Positions 34,489 to 42,803 of a stretch of 64,000 nucleotides of DNA are shown one piece after another. Numbering within the stretch: the first letter of the stretch is position 1; each line of letters begins with the position of its first letter. This stretch comes from Pseudomonas sp. KU43P (GTDB lineage: Bacteria; Pseudomonadota; Gammaproteobacteria; Pseudomonadales; Pseudomonadaceae), in the NCBI RefSeq assembly GCF_033095865.1, contig NZ_AP019365.1:1337501-1401500 (forward strand). The letters run 5' to 3'. A program made the translations under genes and the position numbers. The notes beneath the pieces are model-generated. The model was given only the letters and a program-made list of their open reading frames with translations, made no database searches and was not told the DNA's origin.

Positions 34489-34695
34489 TCAAGCTCGGAG
34501 GCGCTCGATCCCGACCGAGATTGCTTCCGAGTGGGTGTCCAGCGTCATCAGGGCTACCATGACGTTGTCATGGATATGGATCGAGCCACGTTGACTAACC
34601 CAGAGGGACAGCTCTTCTAGTGCTGCTCTGATGGCAGTTTGGTTGAGTAGCAGCAGCTCCAGGGTGTCTGCTGTGATTTCGGCTTTCTCGTCCAT
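34489..34695 (-). CDS. Small conserved prophage-end protein
   Basis: A 68-residue helical protein (MDEKAEITADTLELLLLNQTAIRAALEELSLW). The ATG at 34695 has GGGAG upstream. Similar small genes occur near attachment ends of Pseudomonas prophages as far as I recall. It points leftward, opposite to the late and cargo genes, and its promoter must lie in 34696-34800. Between 34314 and 34488 I see no gene. Function unknown. Confidence 0.6.
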   Translation of the reverse strand: MDEKAEITADTLELLLLNQTAIRAALEELSLWVSQRGSIHIHDNVMVALMTLDTHSEAISVGIERLRA

Positions 34696-35234
34696 GATAG
34701 GCTCCCAATACCGTAGATATTTTTAGGGCAAATTTAGGGCAGATTCTGGGACGCCTGAGGCCAGAATGGGCCATTTGCTCAGGTGAGAATAACCGTTTTT
34801 ACTGGCCTATAGTGGCCCACCGAGCATGTCGGGCGGGTTCAAATCCCTATCCTTAGTTAAGGCAGGGATCAATGCAGGCCCTGGCTCGGCCTCCATGGGC
34901 GAGAGCGGGTCTGACCTTGGGGCAAAAATGGGGCAAACCATGCGCCATTTCATGCCAATCTATGCCAATGCATACGCTTATGCTGCAAGCCTCAAAGGCG
35001 CTCAAGTCCCAGTTCTGCGGGGCTTTGGCGCCTTTTCACGTTACTACTCAAGCACAATCGGTGTGTGTGCGGAAAGATCAGACATTCAGGGCCTTACAGC
35101 GGGTGATCTGGTTGGCGATTGTGAAACCGGCAATGGTACAGGCTTTTTCAACGAGATGCAGAAAGAGCCCATGGGGCATGAGCGCGCAGCAAGGTGCGTT
35201 GCATTTCATGCCGCGCGCCTGCATTATGCACGCT
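34696..35234. other. Prophage/tailocin junction: att-like repeats and prtR operator region
   Basis: A 539-base non-coding stretch. TTTAGGGCA occurs at 34722 and 34733, and TGGGGCAAA at 34918 and 34929, each pair exactly 11 bases apart and variants of one motif, as expected for integrase arm sites. A tRNA T-arm-like GGGTTCAAATCCC lies at 34835-34847 between them. A hairpin with arms AAAGGCGC/GCGCCTTT occurs around 35000-35035. Closer to prtR, TGCAT/ATGCA elements (34969, 35202, 35220-35238) resemble those in the tailocin promoter. The exact attR is not determined. Confidence 0.45.
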
Positions 35235-35972
35235 ATGCAAAAACGCAACGTAGCCACCGTACTTAGAGAACTGCTCGACCGCCACGGCCTGTCCCCGACG
35301 GAGCTGCACCGGCGCACGGGCGTACCGCAATCCACCCTGTCGCGTATTCTCGGCGGCAAGATCGTCGACCCGTCAGACAAGCACGTGTCGAAGATCGCCG
35401 ACTATTTCGGAGTCAGCACCGAGCAGTTGCGTGGCCGTGCCGCACTTGGCCAGTCACACGAGGCCGCGCTGCCGGCCCATGGCCATGCGGACCTCGGCGA
35501 CATCAGCCTGTGGGACGATGAAACCCCCGTCGAGGACGACGAGGTGTCGGTACCCTTTCTTCGCGAGGTCGAATTGGCAGCAGGATCAGGAAGATTCGTC
35601 ATCGAAGAGAGCGAGCGCGCGCGCTTGCGCTTCGGCAAGCGCAGCCTGCGCCACAATGGCGTTCAGTTCGATCAGGCCAAGTGCGTGACGGTCCGCGGCA
35701 ACAGCATGCTGCCGGTGTTGCGCGATGGCGCCACGGTCGGGGTCAATACCGGCAAGTGCTCGATTGGCGACATCATCGATGGCGACCTTTACGCCATCAA
35801 CCACAACGGCCAGCTGCGGGTGAAACAGGTCTATCGACTGCCCACCGGCATTCGCCTGCGTAGCTTCAACCGTGACGAACACCCCGATGAAGACTACAGC
35901 TTCCAGCAGATGCAGGACGAGCAGATCAGCCTGCTCGGGCATGTGTTCTGGTGGGGCATGTACGCCCGCTAA
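35235..35972 (+). CDS. prtR: PrtR-like tailocin repressor, S24 autoprotease
   Basis: A 245-residue repressor (ATG 35235; ATG 35226 also possible). Residues 10-62 form a helix-turn-helix (SPTELHRRTGVPQSTLSRIL). The S24 domain has a likely cleavage site Ala116-Gly117 (LAAGSG), Ser157 in GNSM and Lys197 in RVKQVY. PrtR represses R/F-pyocin genes and is cleaved upon RecA activation. It is transcribed in the same direction as the tailocin and followed by a terminator, so it forms its own unit. Long ORFs that extend upstream run through operator sequence and were discarded. Confidence 0.9.
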   Translation: MQKRNVATVLRELLDRHGLSPTELHRRTGVPQSTLSRILGGKIVDPSDKHVSKIADYFGVSTEQLRGRAALGQSHEAALPAHGHADLGDISLWDDETPVEDDEVSVPFLREVELAAGSGRFVIEESERARLRFGKRSLRHNGVQFDQAKCVTVRGNSMLPVLRDGATVGVNTGKCSIGDIIDGDLYAINHNGQLRVKQVYRLPTGIRLRSFNRDEHPDEDYSFQQMQDEQISLLGHVFWWGMYAR

Positions 35973-35989
35973 ATACCCCCAGCTTCAAG

Positions 35990-36015
35990 AAAACCCGCCT
36001 CGGCGGGTTTTTTTT
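35990..36015 (+). terminator. prtR intrinsic terminator
   Basis: Stem AAACCCGC/GCGGGTTT with loop CTCG and a run of eight or more T. Confidence 0.88.
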
Positions 36016-36057
36016 CGCCTGAAGAAAAGGCCTACAAGGCAGATGGTGCAAGGCCTC

Positions 36058-36132
36058 CATGCATATCAGCAAAATCCAGTGCATAGAAATTTCAAGAAAT
36101 GCATTGACTGCATATGCATGAATGCATAGCCT
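36058..36132 (+). promoter_or_regulatory. Tailocin promoter with TGCAT operator array
   Basis: Six TGCAT pentamers lie within 71 bases. A consensus-like -35 TTGACT (36104-36109), a 17-base spacer that contains two ATGCAT palindromes, and a poor -10 TAGCCT (36127-36132) suggest a repressed and possibly activator-dependent promoter. The same TGCAT/ATGCA elements precede prtR. PrtR is the obvious candidate ligand. Confidence 0.6.
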
Positions 36133-36449
36133 GTGTCTCAAGCCGGACGGAAACCGGTTGTTACACAGGCAGCGATGGACAGGCCTCAACTGTCCAGAGG
36201 GTTGGCAACTGGCCCGGGTGTGCAGCGTAAAGCACCACGATCAGTTTTCCGGCGGGCAGGTTGCCGCGGTCGGAGTCAATAACTTGAAGCGTAACCGCTC
36301 GGTGTCACCAGTCGTGGCCGGCGGTTGGACAACGCATTACTGAAAAGCCTGCCTCGCCGGGCTTTTTGGAATGCCGGGTCTTTGAACTCAGAGTACCCAC
36401 AACCCGCCTGTTGGCTCCCGCCAACAGGCATTACACAGGAGACAGGACA
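36133..36449 (+). promoter_or_regulatory. Tailocin leader with terminator and hairpin
   Basis: A 317-base untranslated leader. It contains a terminator (AAAAGCC/GGCTTTT arms with T run, 36343-36367) and a perfect 10-bp hairpin GCCTGTTGGC/GCCAACAGGC with loop TCCC (36406-36429), 20 bases before the holin start and just before its AGGAG site. No protein-coding frame is convincing. The arrangement mirrors the prophage leader before its holin (8000-8202), suggesting control by attenuation or antitermination. Confidence 0.6.
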
Positions 36450-36788
36450 GTGACGAACGAGCAACAAGCGTTACTGGAGATGCCGCTCTGGCTGGTGATC
36501 GTCCTGGCATTGCTGGGCGGCCTGAGCGGCGAGATGTGGCGGGCCGACAAGGCCGGCGCTACCGGCTGGTCACTGCTGAGGCGGCTGGCGCTGCGCTCCG
36601 GGGCCTGCATGGTCTGCGGGGTATCGACGGTGATGCTGCTGTATGCCGGCGGCCTGTCGATCTGGGCAGCCAGCGCATTCGGCTGCATGACTGCAGTAGG
36701 CGGCGCCGATGTGGCGATGCGGCTGTATGAACGCTGGGCAATTCGGCGTTTGGGCTTGCGCGACAGTACGCAGACCGATGAGCGATAG
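36450..36788 (+). CDS. Tailocin holin
   Basis: A 112-residue membrane protein from the GTG at 36450 (AGGAG eight bases upstream). Three hydrophobic segments (about residues 12-30, 46-64, 68-88) and the same GGLSGEMWRADKAG and LYERWA motifs as the prophage holin at 8203. It should form the lesion through which the GH19 endolysin at 49077 escapes to release tailocin particles. Confidence 0.87.
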   Translation: MTNEQQALLEMPLWLVIVLALLGGLSGEMWRADKAGATGWSLLRRLALRSGACMVCGVSTVMLLYAGGLSIWAASAFGCMTAVGGADVAMRLYERWAIRRLGLRDSTQTDER

Positions 36789-36799
36789 GAGGAATATGC

Positions 36800-37297
36800 A
36801 TGAGCGAATTGTCTACTTTGCATTCGGCAGTGACGGCAACCATTCGTAGGGCGATGCCGGAGCTGGCTTCAGTCGATGCTTATACGGCTGTAGGAAATGC
36901 ACCGGAACGGCCGGCGCTACGTCATGGCATCGTGCGTATGACGGCCGACGCAGCACCACGGGATGGTCGCTCGGTACTGGTCGCCACCTTCGAGGCGGAC
37001 ATCACGGCCGACAGCGCCAACCCCGAAGCACGCCTGCAGGGCAGCCTGCTGGCCGCGCAATTGATGGACTTGCTGCGCCAGCAGCATTGGGCGCTGGACT
37101 TCGTCGAGGCCAGCCGCAATGTCCAGGCGCAGTTCGAAGGCAGCGCCTGGACTGTGCGCTGGGATCAGCCGGTGCTGCTCGGCGATCCGAACTGGAACTG
37201 GCCGGACCAGCCTCCCGGCAGCCTGATGCTGGGCTTTGCGCCCGACATAGGCCTGGACAATGAAGCGCATTACATTGCCCCGGAGACGCTGACATGA
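36800..37297 (+). CDS. Tailocin protein between holin and spike (PA0615-like position)
   Basis: A 165-residue protein from the ATG at 36800 (AGGAGG seven bases upstream). It has a helical start and strands such as [14 protein letters not shown], and ends with a Trp/Pro-rich segment ([23 protein letters not shown]). In R-pyocin clusters a gene of this size sits between holin and gpV. It probably belongs to the particle or its assembly, but its exact role is not known to me. Overlaps gpV by 4 bases. Confidence 0.65.
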   Translation: MSELSTLHSAVTATIRRAMPELASVDAYTAVGNAPERPALRHGIVRMTADAAPRDGRSVLVATFEADITADSANPEARLQGSLLAAQLMDLLRQQHWALDFVEASRNVQAQFEGSAWTVRWDQPVLLGDPNWNWPDQPPGSLMLGFAPDIGLDNEAHYIAPETLT

Positions 37298-37854
37298 GCT
37301 ACGTCAGCGCCATGCATGACCGCATGCTGGCGTGCCTGCTCATACCCTGCCGGGTGGTTGCGCTGGACCTTGACGCCGCCCGGGTGCGGGTATCCGATGG
37401 CAGCGGCTGGACCAGCGCCTGGTTGCGCTGGCATGCCCAGGCCGCCGGGCAGGCCCGCCACTGGCGGGCGCCCAGCGTGGGTGAGCAGGGCGTGTTGCTC
37501 AGCCCCAGTGGCGAGCCGGCCCAGGGTACTTTCATCGCCGGCCTCTATGGCAACGCCGGTAGCGCTGCAGACAACCGCGGGCACGTCGAGGTGTGGCGTT
37601 TTGCCGATGGCGGCTCGCTCAGCTACGACTGGCAGGCCAGTCATTACGACATCCAGCTGCCGGGCGGTAACGCCACCGTCCGGGTCGGCGACAGCACCGT
37701 GCAGGTCAGTGACGGCGCAATCAGCCTGCAGGCCGCCGCGATCAAACTCACGGGCAATGTCACCGTCGACGGTCCGCTGCAGGTCAGCGGCGATATCAAC
37801 GGCGGTGGGCGGATCATCGACACCGCCGGCAACACCGCTAACCACAAACATTGA
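37294..37854 (+). CDS. Baseplate spike protein gpV
   Basis: A 186-residue P2 gpV-like spike. The OB-fold region ([38 protein letters not shown]) is followed by a beta-helical stalk ([33 protein letters not shown]) and a tip ending in NTANHKH, a His-x-His motif that binds iron in P2-like spikes. It punctures the outer membrane of target cells. A terminator follows. Confidence 0.9.
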   Translation: MSYVSAMHDRMLACLLIPCRVVALDLDAARVRVSDGSGWTSAWLRWHAQAAGQARHWRAPSVGEQGVLLSPSGEPAQGTFIAGLYGNAGSAADNRGHVEVWRFADGGSLSYDWQASHYDIQLPGGNATVRVGDSTVQVSDGAISLQAAAIKLTGNVTVDGPLQVSGDINGGGRIIDTAGNTANHKH

Positions 37855-37858
37855 ATCA

Positions 37859-37880
37859 AGCCCGCCACTGCGGGCTTTTT
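37859..37880 (+). terminator. Intrinsic terminator after gpV
   Basis: Stem AAGCCCGC/GCGGGCTT with loop CACT and T5, within the tailocin operon. Confidence 0.8.
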
Positions 37881-37897
37881 CATGCCTGGAGAATGCC

Positions 37898-37942
37898 ATG
37901 CAAACCCATGAACAGGGCGCTGCCACGGGAGGTGCGCCATGA
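37898..37942 (+). CDS. Possible 14-residue leader peptide before gpW
   Basis: ATG at 37898 opens MQTHEQGAATGGAP and its TGA overlaps the gpW ATG as ATGA; GGAG lies nine bases upstream. It could couple translation of gpW after the terminator. There is no other support. Confidence 0.3.
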   Translation: MQTHEQGAATGGAP

Positions 37943-38265
37943 TCGGCCTGGACCGCCGCACCGGCCAGCCACTGGCCGGCATCGGCCACCTGCGCCAGTC
38001 CATCGAAGACATCCTTGGCACACCGTTGGGCAGCCGCCGCATGCGGCCCGAGTACGGCAGCCAGCTGCGGCGCTTTGTCGACCTGCCCGTCAACGAGGGC
38101 TGGAAGAGCGCCGTGCAGGCCGAGGTGGCCCGCGCGCTAGGCCGGTGGGAACCACGCCTGCAGCTTGAGCGGGTGACGGTGGTCGCGGTGCTCGATGGCC
38201 AGGTCAGCCTGGCGCTGAAAGGCCGCTACCTGGGCGACGACGCCCTGCTGGAGGTGAGCCTATGA
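37939..38265 (+). CDS. Baseplate wedge protein gpW
   Basis: A 108-residue protein with the GPW/gp25 signature: DRRTGQPLAGIGHLRQSIEDILGTPLGSRRMRPEYGSQLR. It is the inner wedge/sheath initiator of contractile tails. GGGAGG precedes the ATG, and it overlaps gpJ by 4 bases. Confidence 0.93.
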   Translation: MIGLDRRTGQPLAGIGHLRQSIEDILGTPLGSRRMRPEYGSQLRRFVDLPVNEGWKSAVQAEVARALGRWEPRLQLERVTVVAVLDGQVSLALKGRYLGDDALLEVSL

Positions 38266-39143
38266 GCCAGGTCGACCTGTCGAAACTGCCAGCGCCACAG
38301 CTACTGGAAGATCTCGATTTCGAAGCGCTCTACCAAGCTGACCTGGAGACTTTCCGCGAATACCTGGGCGATGCCTGGACCGCCAACCTGGAAAGCGACC
38401 CGGTCACCAAGCTGCTCGAGGTAGGTGCCTACCGCAAGCTTCTAAACCGCGCCCGCATCAATGATGCCGCCAAGGCGCTGTTGCTGGCTTATGCCCAGGG
38501 CAGTGACCTGGACCAGTTGGCGGCGAACGTCAGCCTGCAGCGCCTGGTGATCCAGGTCGAAGACCTGAGCAGCGTGCCCCCCATCGAAGCGCTACTGGAA
38601 TCGGACGACGCCCTGCGCGAGCGAGTGCAGCTGGTTTACGAAGGCCTGACCACTGCCGGCCCGCGCAACAGTTACATCCTGCATGCCCGCAACGCCTCGG
38701 GGCAGGTGGCTGACGCCACCGCCGAAAGCCCGTCGCCGGCGGTGGTGGATGTGACCGTGCTGGGCCTTGAGGGTGATGGCAAGGCCAGCGCCGAGCTGCT
38801 GGTGCAGGTGGCTGCCTACCTCAATGACGACGACATTCGCCCGGTCGCCGACCGGGTCAATGTGCGCAGCGCCGAGGTACTGCCGTATCGCATCGATGCC
38901 GTGCTCTATTTCGCCGACAGCGGGCCCGAGTACGAGGCGATTCTCGCCGAGTGCCAGCGTCGCCTGGAAGCCTGGGTCAACCCGCGACGGCGCCTGGGGG
39001 TTGAGGTGGCCCGCTCGGGTATCGACGCCCAGCTGCACATCGATGGCGTCAGCCGGGTGGAGCTGAACAACTGGGCCGACATTCGGCCGAGCAAGGCGCA
39101 GGCAGCCTGGTGCAGCGGTTTCACCTTGACGCGGGGAGGCTGA
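38262..39143 (+). CDS. Baseplate wedge protein gpJ
   Basis: A 293-residue P2 gpJ homologue: LPAPQLLEDLDFEALYQADLETFREYL, DPVTKLLEVGAYRKLLNRARINDAAKALLLAYAQGSDLDQLA, RNSYILHARNASGQV. It forms the wedge arms with gpI. It is the P2-type counterpart of the Mu-type J at 25811. Confidence 0.93.
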   Translation: MSQVDLSKLPAPQLLEDLDFEALYQADLETFREYLGDAWTANLESDPVTKLLEVGAYRKLLNRARINDAAKALLLAYAQGSDLDQLAANVSLQRLVIQVEDLSSVPPIEALLESDDALRERVQLVYEGLTTAGPRNSYILHARNASGQVADATAESPSPAVVDVTVLGLEGDGKASAELLVQVAAYLNDDDIRPVADRVNVRSAEVLPYRIDAVLYFADSGPEYEAILAECQRRLEAWVNPRRRLGVEVARSGIDAQLHIDGVSRVELNNWADIRPSKAQAAWCSGFTLTRGG

Positions 39144-39147
39144 CGAC

Positions 39148-39756
39148 ATGCAGAGTCTATTGCCGCTCAACCGTACAGCGTTGGAGTGCGCCATCGAACG
39201 TGCGGCCGACGAAGACCTCAAGGTCAGCCTGCGGCTGCTCTACAGCCCGGACAGCTGCCCCGCCCACCTGCTTTACCACTTGGCCTGGGCATGGTCGGTG
39301 GACCGCTGGGAAGACAGCTGGAGCGATGAGATCAAGCGTTCGGTGATCCGCTCGGCGTTCTTCGTTCACGCTCACAAAGGCACCCTCGGTGCCCTAAGGC
39401 GGGTGGTGGAGCCCTTCGGTTACCTGATCGAAGTACAGGAGTGGTGGCAAGCCACGCCGCCCGCGCAGGCGGGCACCTTCACCTTGAAGGTCGGCGTTTC
39501 CGATGCGGGCATCAGCGAAAGCACCTACCAGGAACTGTCATCGCTGATCGATGACGCCCGCCCGGTCAGCCGCCACCTGACGGGCCTGGTGATCAGCCTT
39601 GAAAGCCGTGGCGCCCTTCATGTCGGCTGCGCGATCCAGGACGGCGACGAATTGGACATCTACCCGTTGGCGCCGCGTGACATCGAGGTCGCCGGTGCCA
39701 TAGGCCGCGGCGGCCGCGAACATACAATCGATACCTTGGACATAGCACATGGTTGA
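39148..39756 (+). CDS. Tail protein gpI
   Basis: A 202-residue P2 gpI homologue: SLLPLNRTALECAIERAADE, CPAHLLYHLAWAWSVDRWEDSWSDEIKRSVIRSAFFVHAHKGTLGALRRVVEPFG. It joins the fibre to the baseplate and overlaps the fibre gene by 8 bases. Confidence 0.92.
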   Translation: MQSLLPLNRTALECAIERAADEDLKVSLRLLYSPDSCPAHLLYHLAWAWSVDRWEDSWSDEIKRSVIRSAFFVHAHKGTLGALRRVVEPFGYLIEVQEWWQATPPAQAGTFTLKVGVSDAGISESTYQELSSLIDDARPVSRHLTGLVISLESRGALHVGCAIQDGDELDIYPLAPRDIEVAGAIGRGGREHTIDTLDIAHG

Positions 39757-42319
39757 CCAGACTTCTCAGTTCTACGCCATCCTCACCAACGTGGGCGCGG
39801 CGAAACAAGCCAACGCGGATGCCTTGGGCATCGCATGGAAAATCACCCAGATGGGCGTCGGCGATGCCAACGGTACCGACCCCACCCCCAATGCCACCCA
39901 GACCAGCCTGATCAACGAATGGCGCCGCGCGCCCTTGAATCAGTTGAAGGTGGATGACAAGAACAGCGCGATCATCATTGCCGAGCAGGTGATTCCGGCC
40001 GATGTCGGTGGCAAGTGGATTCGCGAAATCGCGCTGTACGACACTGATGGCGACATGGTCGCCGTGGCCAACTGTGCGCCGACCTACAAGCCACTGTTGA
40101 GTCAGGGTTCCGGACGTACCCAGGTGGTGCGGATGAACCTGGTGGTCAGCAGCGCCAGCAACGTGCAGTTGAAGATCGATCCGGCGGTGGTGCTGGCGAC
40201 TCGGGAGTGGGTTACCGAAGAGTTGGCCAGGCAGGATTTCAAGCATTCGGTGTTGGTTGCAACTACTGCGAATATCACCTTGAGTGGACTGCAATCGGTT
40301 GATGGTGTTGCGCTTGCTGTTGGGGTGCGGGTGCTGGTGAAGAACCAGGCGGTGGCGAAGGATAATGGAATTTATCAAGTGGCCGCCGGTGCATGGGCCC
40401 GCAGTAGCGATGCGGATACCGATCCCAAGGTAACTCCGGGAATGTTGGTGCTGGTAGAGCGCGGGACGGTCAACGCTGACAGCGCATGGCAACTGGTGAC
40501 TGATGCGCCGATTACTTTGGGTGTAACTGCCTTGGCCTATGAAATGGCCTTTGGCCGCACTGGTGTGGCTGCAGGCACTTATCGCAGCGTGACGGTGGAT
40601 GCCAATGGCCGGGTAACCGCTGCGACTAACCCGACCACGGTGGCGGGTTATGGGTTGACCGACGTTTACACGAAGACCCAAATTGATCAGGCCCTTGGTC
40701 TCAAAGCTGCACTGGTCAGCCCAGCGTTTACCGGTGTACCGAGTGGCCCTACAGCGGCAGCGGGTACCAATTCAACTCAACTTGCCAGTACTGCATTTGT
40801 GCAGGCTGCCATCGCCGCATTGGTTGCGTCTTCGCCTGCAGCCCTGGATACCTTAAACGAACTGGCCGCGGCCCTGGGCAATGACCCAAATTTCGCGGCC
40901 ACCATGACTAATGCACTTGCATTGAAGGCCCCCTTAGCTAGCCCCGCCTTCAGTGGGGCACCAACTGCTCCGACACTATTGGGGACAGATAAGAGCACGA
41001 GGTTAGCGAGCGCAGCGACCGTGCGAGCGATCATGGCTCAATATGGTATGGCATCGGGAGCGGTCAACTACGTCGGCAGCATCGATTCGCTAAACGAGAC
41101 GGGCATCTACCTGGTCACCAGCGCCACTTCCGGAACAAAACCGGAGAGTACTGCGCAAGTAGGGGGAGGGCAAATTCCACAGGGTACAGTTCTTCATTTG
41201 GAGCGCGGTAGCAGCAACATGGCTACTCAAATGTGGGATTCACTGATCAATACGACCTCGCCGATAACCTGCTTGCGAACCAGGAACTCAGCCGGAGTTT
41301 GGACGTCCTGGCAAGCAATAGTGACCACAGCCGGGACGATTACACCTGCGCGAGGTGATGCAAGCTCGAAGGTTGCAACAACTCAATTCGTTAGAGAGGC
41401 AGGTTTAAATTTCCCGACGCAAAGAGTGTGGCTGGAAAGTGGCGATACGCTGAAGCAGGCTCATGCGGGTGCTCATGTGTCCATGGGGTATTCAGGTACG
41501 TGGACAGGTGAACTAAATCTGCCGCCGACAGGTATCGGCATAGGCTCGATTTTCACTATGAGTGTTAGCTCAGGTATGGGAACACTAGTAGTAAATGCCC
41601 CCGCAGTACCTGGATATATCGCCGTTGGTACAAATGCTCTCAAGACCATCACTCTCACCCATCAAGATCCACCTCTACAGCTAGTGTGTCTTGCGGATGG
41701 CGTATACCAAGTGCTGTGTGCAAGTGCCTTCTCTATATCAAGCAACAACTTTCCTTATAGATCGAAAATTTTTTACAAAGTTGCCGGTATCTATCAATGG
41801 ACGGTACCGACAAATGTCACCCGGGTTTCGGTACATGTTCGCGGAGGGGGGGGCAGTGGCTCATTCGTTATCGACTCTGTGTCACGTGGTGCCGGTGGTG
41901 GCGGTGCTGGCGGTGTATGCGAACGATTCTGTGCAGTTACGCCCGGTAGTGTCATTACTGTCACCGTCGGTGCGGGCGGCACTGCCGTAACGACTGATGG
42001 TGAAGCGGGCATTACCGGAGGCACATCCTCATTTGGTACGTTTTGCTCTTCAACGGGCGGCCGAGGCGGTAACGTGAACGGCGGCGCTGCAGGTGGGGTT
42101 GGTATTGGGGGGGACTTCAACGCCTCGCTAGGAATGGGCTTTCCGCCGGTTCGAAATCTCAACAATACGGGGTCTTGGGGAGGGCAAGGAGGGGGTGGTG
42201 AGAGCATCTTCGCGGCTGCGGACTCAGCACTTCTGACACAGCCTGGCATGGGCGGCGGCGGACGATCTATTACCAGGTCACAACCTGGAGTTGATGGTTG
42301 CGTGATTATCACTTATTGA
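39749..42319 (+). CDS. Tailocin tail fibre (receptor-binding) protein
   Basis: An 856-residue fibre. Residues 1-155 are the P2 gpH/DUF3751 baseplate-binding domain (SQFYAILTNVGAAKQANADALG). Residues about 165-400 share the shaft modules of the prophage fibre (DGVALAVGVRVLVKNQA, TGVAAGTYRSVTVDANGRVTA, STAFVQAAIAALVASSPAALDTLNEL). After about 41000 the base composition becomes more AT-rich, and the last 190 residues are extremely Gly-rich (GAGGGGAGG, GGRGGNVNGGAAGG, PGMGGGGRS), like glycine-rich fibre-tip domains. It decides which strains are killed. Confidence 0.9.
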   Translation: MVDQTSQFYAILTNVGAAKQANADALGIAWKITQMGVGDANGTDPTPNATQTSLINEWRRAPLNQLKVDDKNSAIIIAEQVIPADVGGKWIREIALYDTDGDMVAVANCAPTYKPLLSQGSGRTQVVRMNLVVSSASNVQLKIDPAVVLATREWVTEELARQDFKHSVLVATTANITLSGLQSVDGVALAVGVRVLVKNQAVAKDNGIYQVAAGAWARSSDADTDPKVTPGMLVLVERGTVNADSAWQLVTDAPITLGVTALAYEMAFGRTGVAAGTYRSVTVDANGRVTAATNPTTVAGYGLTDVYTKTQIDQALGLKAALVSPAFTGVPSGPTAAAGTNSTQLASTAFVQAAIAALVASSPAALDTLNELAAALGNDPNFAATMTNALALKAPLASPAFSGAPTAPTLLGTDKSTRLASAATVRAIMAQYGMASGAVNYVGSIDSLNETGIYLVTSATSGTKPESTAQVGGGQIPQGTVLHLERGSSNMATQMWDSLINTTSPITCLRTRNSAGVWTSWQAIVTTAGTITPARGDASSKVATTQFVREAGLNFPTQRVWLESGDTLKQAHAGAHVSMGYSGTWTGELNLPPTGIGIGSIFTMSVSSGMGTLVVNAPAVPGYIAVGTNALKTITLTHQDPPLQLVCLADGVYQVLCASAFSISSNNFPYRSKIFYKVAGIYQWTVPTNVTRVSVHVRGGGGSGSFVIDSVSRGAGGGGAGGVCERFCAVTPGSVITVTVGAGGTAVTTDGEAGITGGTSSFGTFCSSTGGRGGNVNGGAAGGVGIGGDFNASLGMGFPPVRNLNNTGSWGGQGGGGESIFAAADSALLTQPGMGGGGRSITRSQPGVDGCVIITY

Positions 42320-42328
42320 GGTCACATT

Positions 42329-42727
42329 ATGTGGGCACTAGTAATAGATGGTGTTGTAACAGACATAACGGCATCCAGTCCCGAGGGCCGGTTTCACCCT
42401 GACATGGATTGGAAGTTTAGCAGTGTAAATGTTCAGCCAGGATGGCTGTACGCAAATGGCGAATTTGCAAAGAAGGTAGAACAGTTGGACGAGCGGATGT
42501 CCGCGGAGCGCGAATGGCGTGACGGCGAATTAGTTGCTCGCCAATGGTTGCGCGATAGGCATCGAGATGAGCAGGACCTGAACATTCCCACATCAATCAG
42601 CAACGAGCAGTTCGTGGAGCTTCTGGAGTATATGCAAGCACTTCGAGAATGGCCCAATTCTCAATCATTTCCCACTGTTGCAATGCGGCCAATCTCACCG
42701 ATCTGGCTTGAGTTGATCAAACCATAA
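42329..42727 (+). CDS. Tail fibre assembly chaperone-like protein
   Basis: A 132-residue protein following the fibre by 9 bases. WALVIDGVVTDITASSPEGRFHPDMDWKF begins a fold seen in small fibre-associated proteins; the C terminus is a REW-rich helical segment. It shares the AT-rich composition of the fibre tip, so tip and chaperone were probably acquired together. The chaperone role is inferred. Confidence 0.7.
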   Translation: MWALVIDGVVTDITASSPEGRFHPDMDWKFSSVNVQPGWLYANGEFAKKVEQLDERMSAEREWRDGELVARQWLRDRHRDEQDLNIPTSISNEQFVELLEYMQALREWPNSQSFPTVAMRPISPIWLELIKP

Positions 42728-42787
42728 CGCTCCGCCACCGGCGCGTTTTTTGTAACACCATCCAGGCCCTGCACCGCAGGGCCTTTT
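42726..42787 (+). terminator. Double terminator after fibre module
   Basis: First hairpin: AACGC...GCGTT arms (42726-42747, inner CCG/CGG) with T6. Second: GGCCCTGC/GCAGGGCC with loop ACC and T4 (42765-42787). Confidence 0.75.
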
Positions 42788-42803
42788 CACATCTGGAGAC
42801 TTT

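Noticed and set aside
34835..34847. GGGTTCAAATCCC as a tRNA gene
   Set aside because: Only a T-loop-like hairpin is present; outer T-stem pairs fail, and no acceptor, anticodon or D arm can be found around it.
34872..35234. Upstream extension of prtR by about 120 codons
   Set aside because: The extension is not PrtR-like and covers the TGCAT operator region; the helix-turn-helix begins right after the ATG at 35235, giving the usual PrtR length.
34826..35266. A 146-codon forward ORF overlapping the prtR upstream region
   Set aside because: It runs through operator and att-like sequence in another frame from prtR, has low-complexity composition and no convincing ribosome site.
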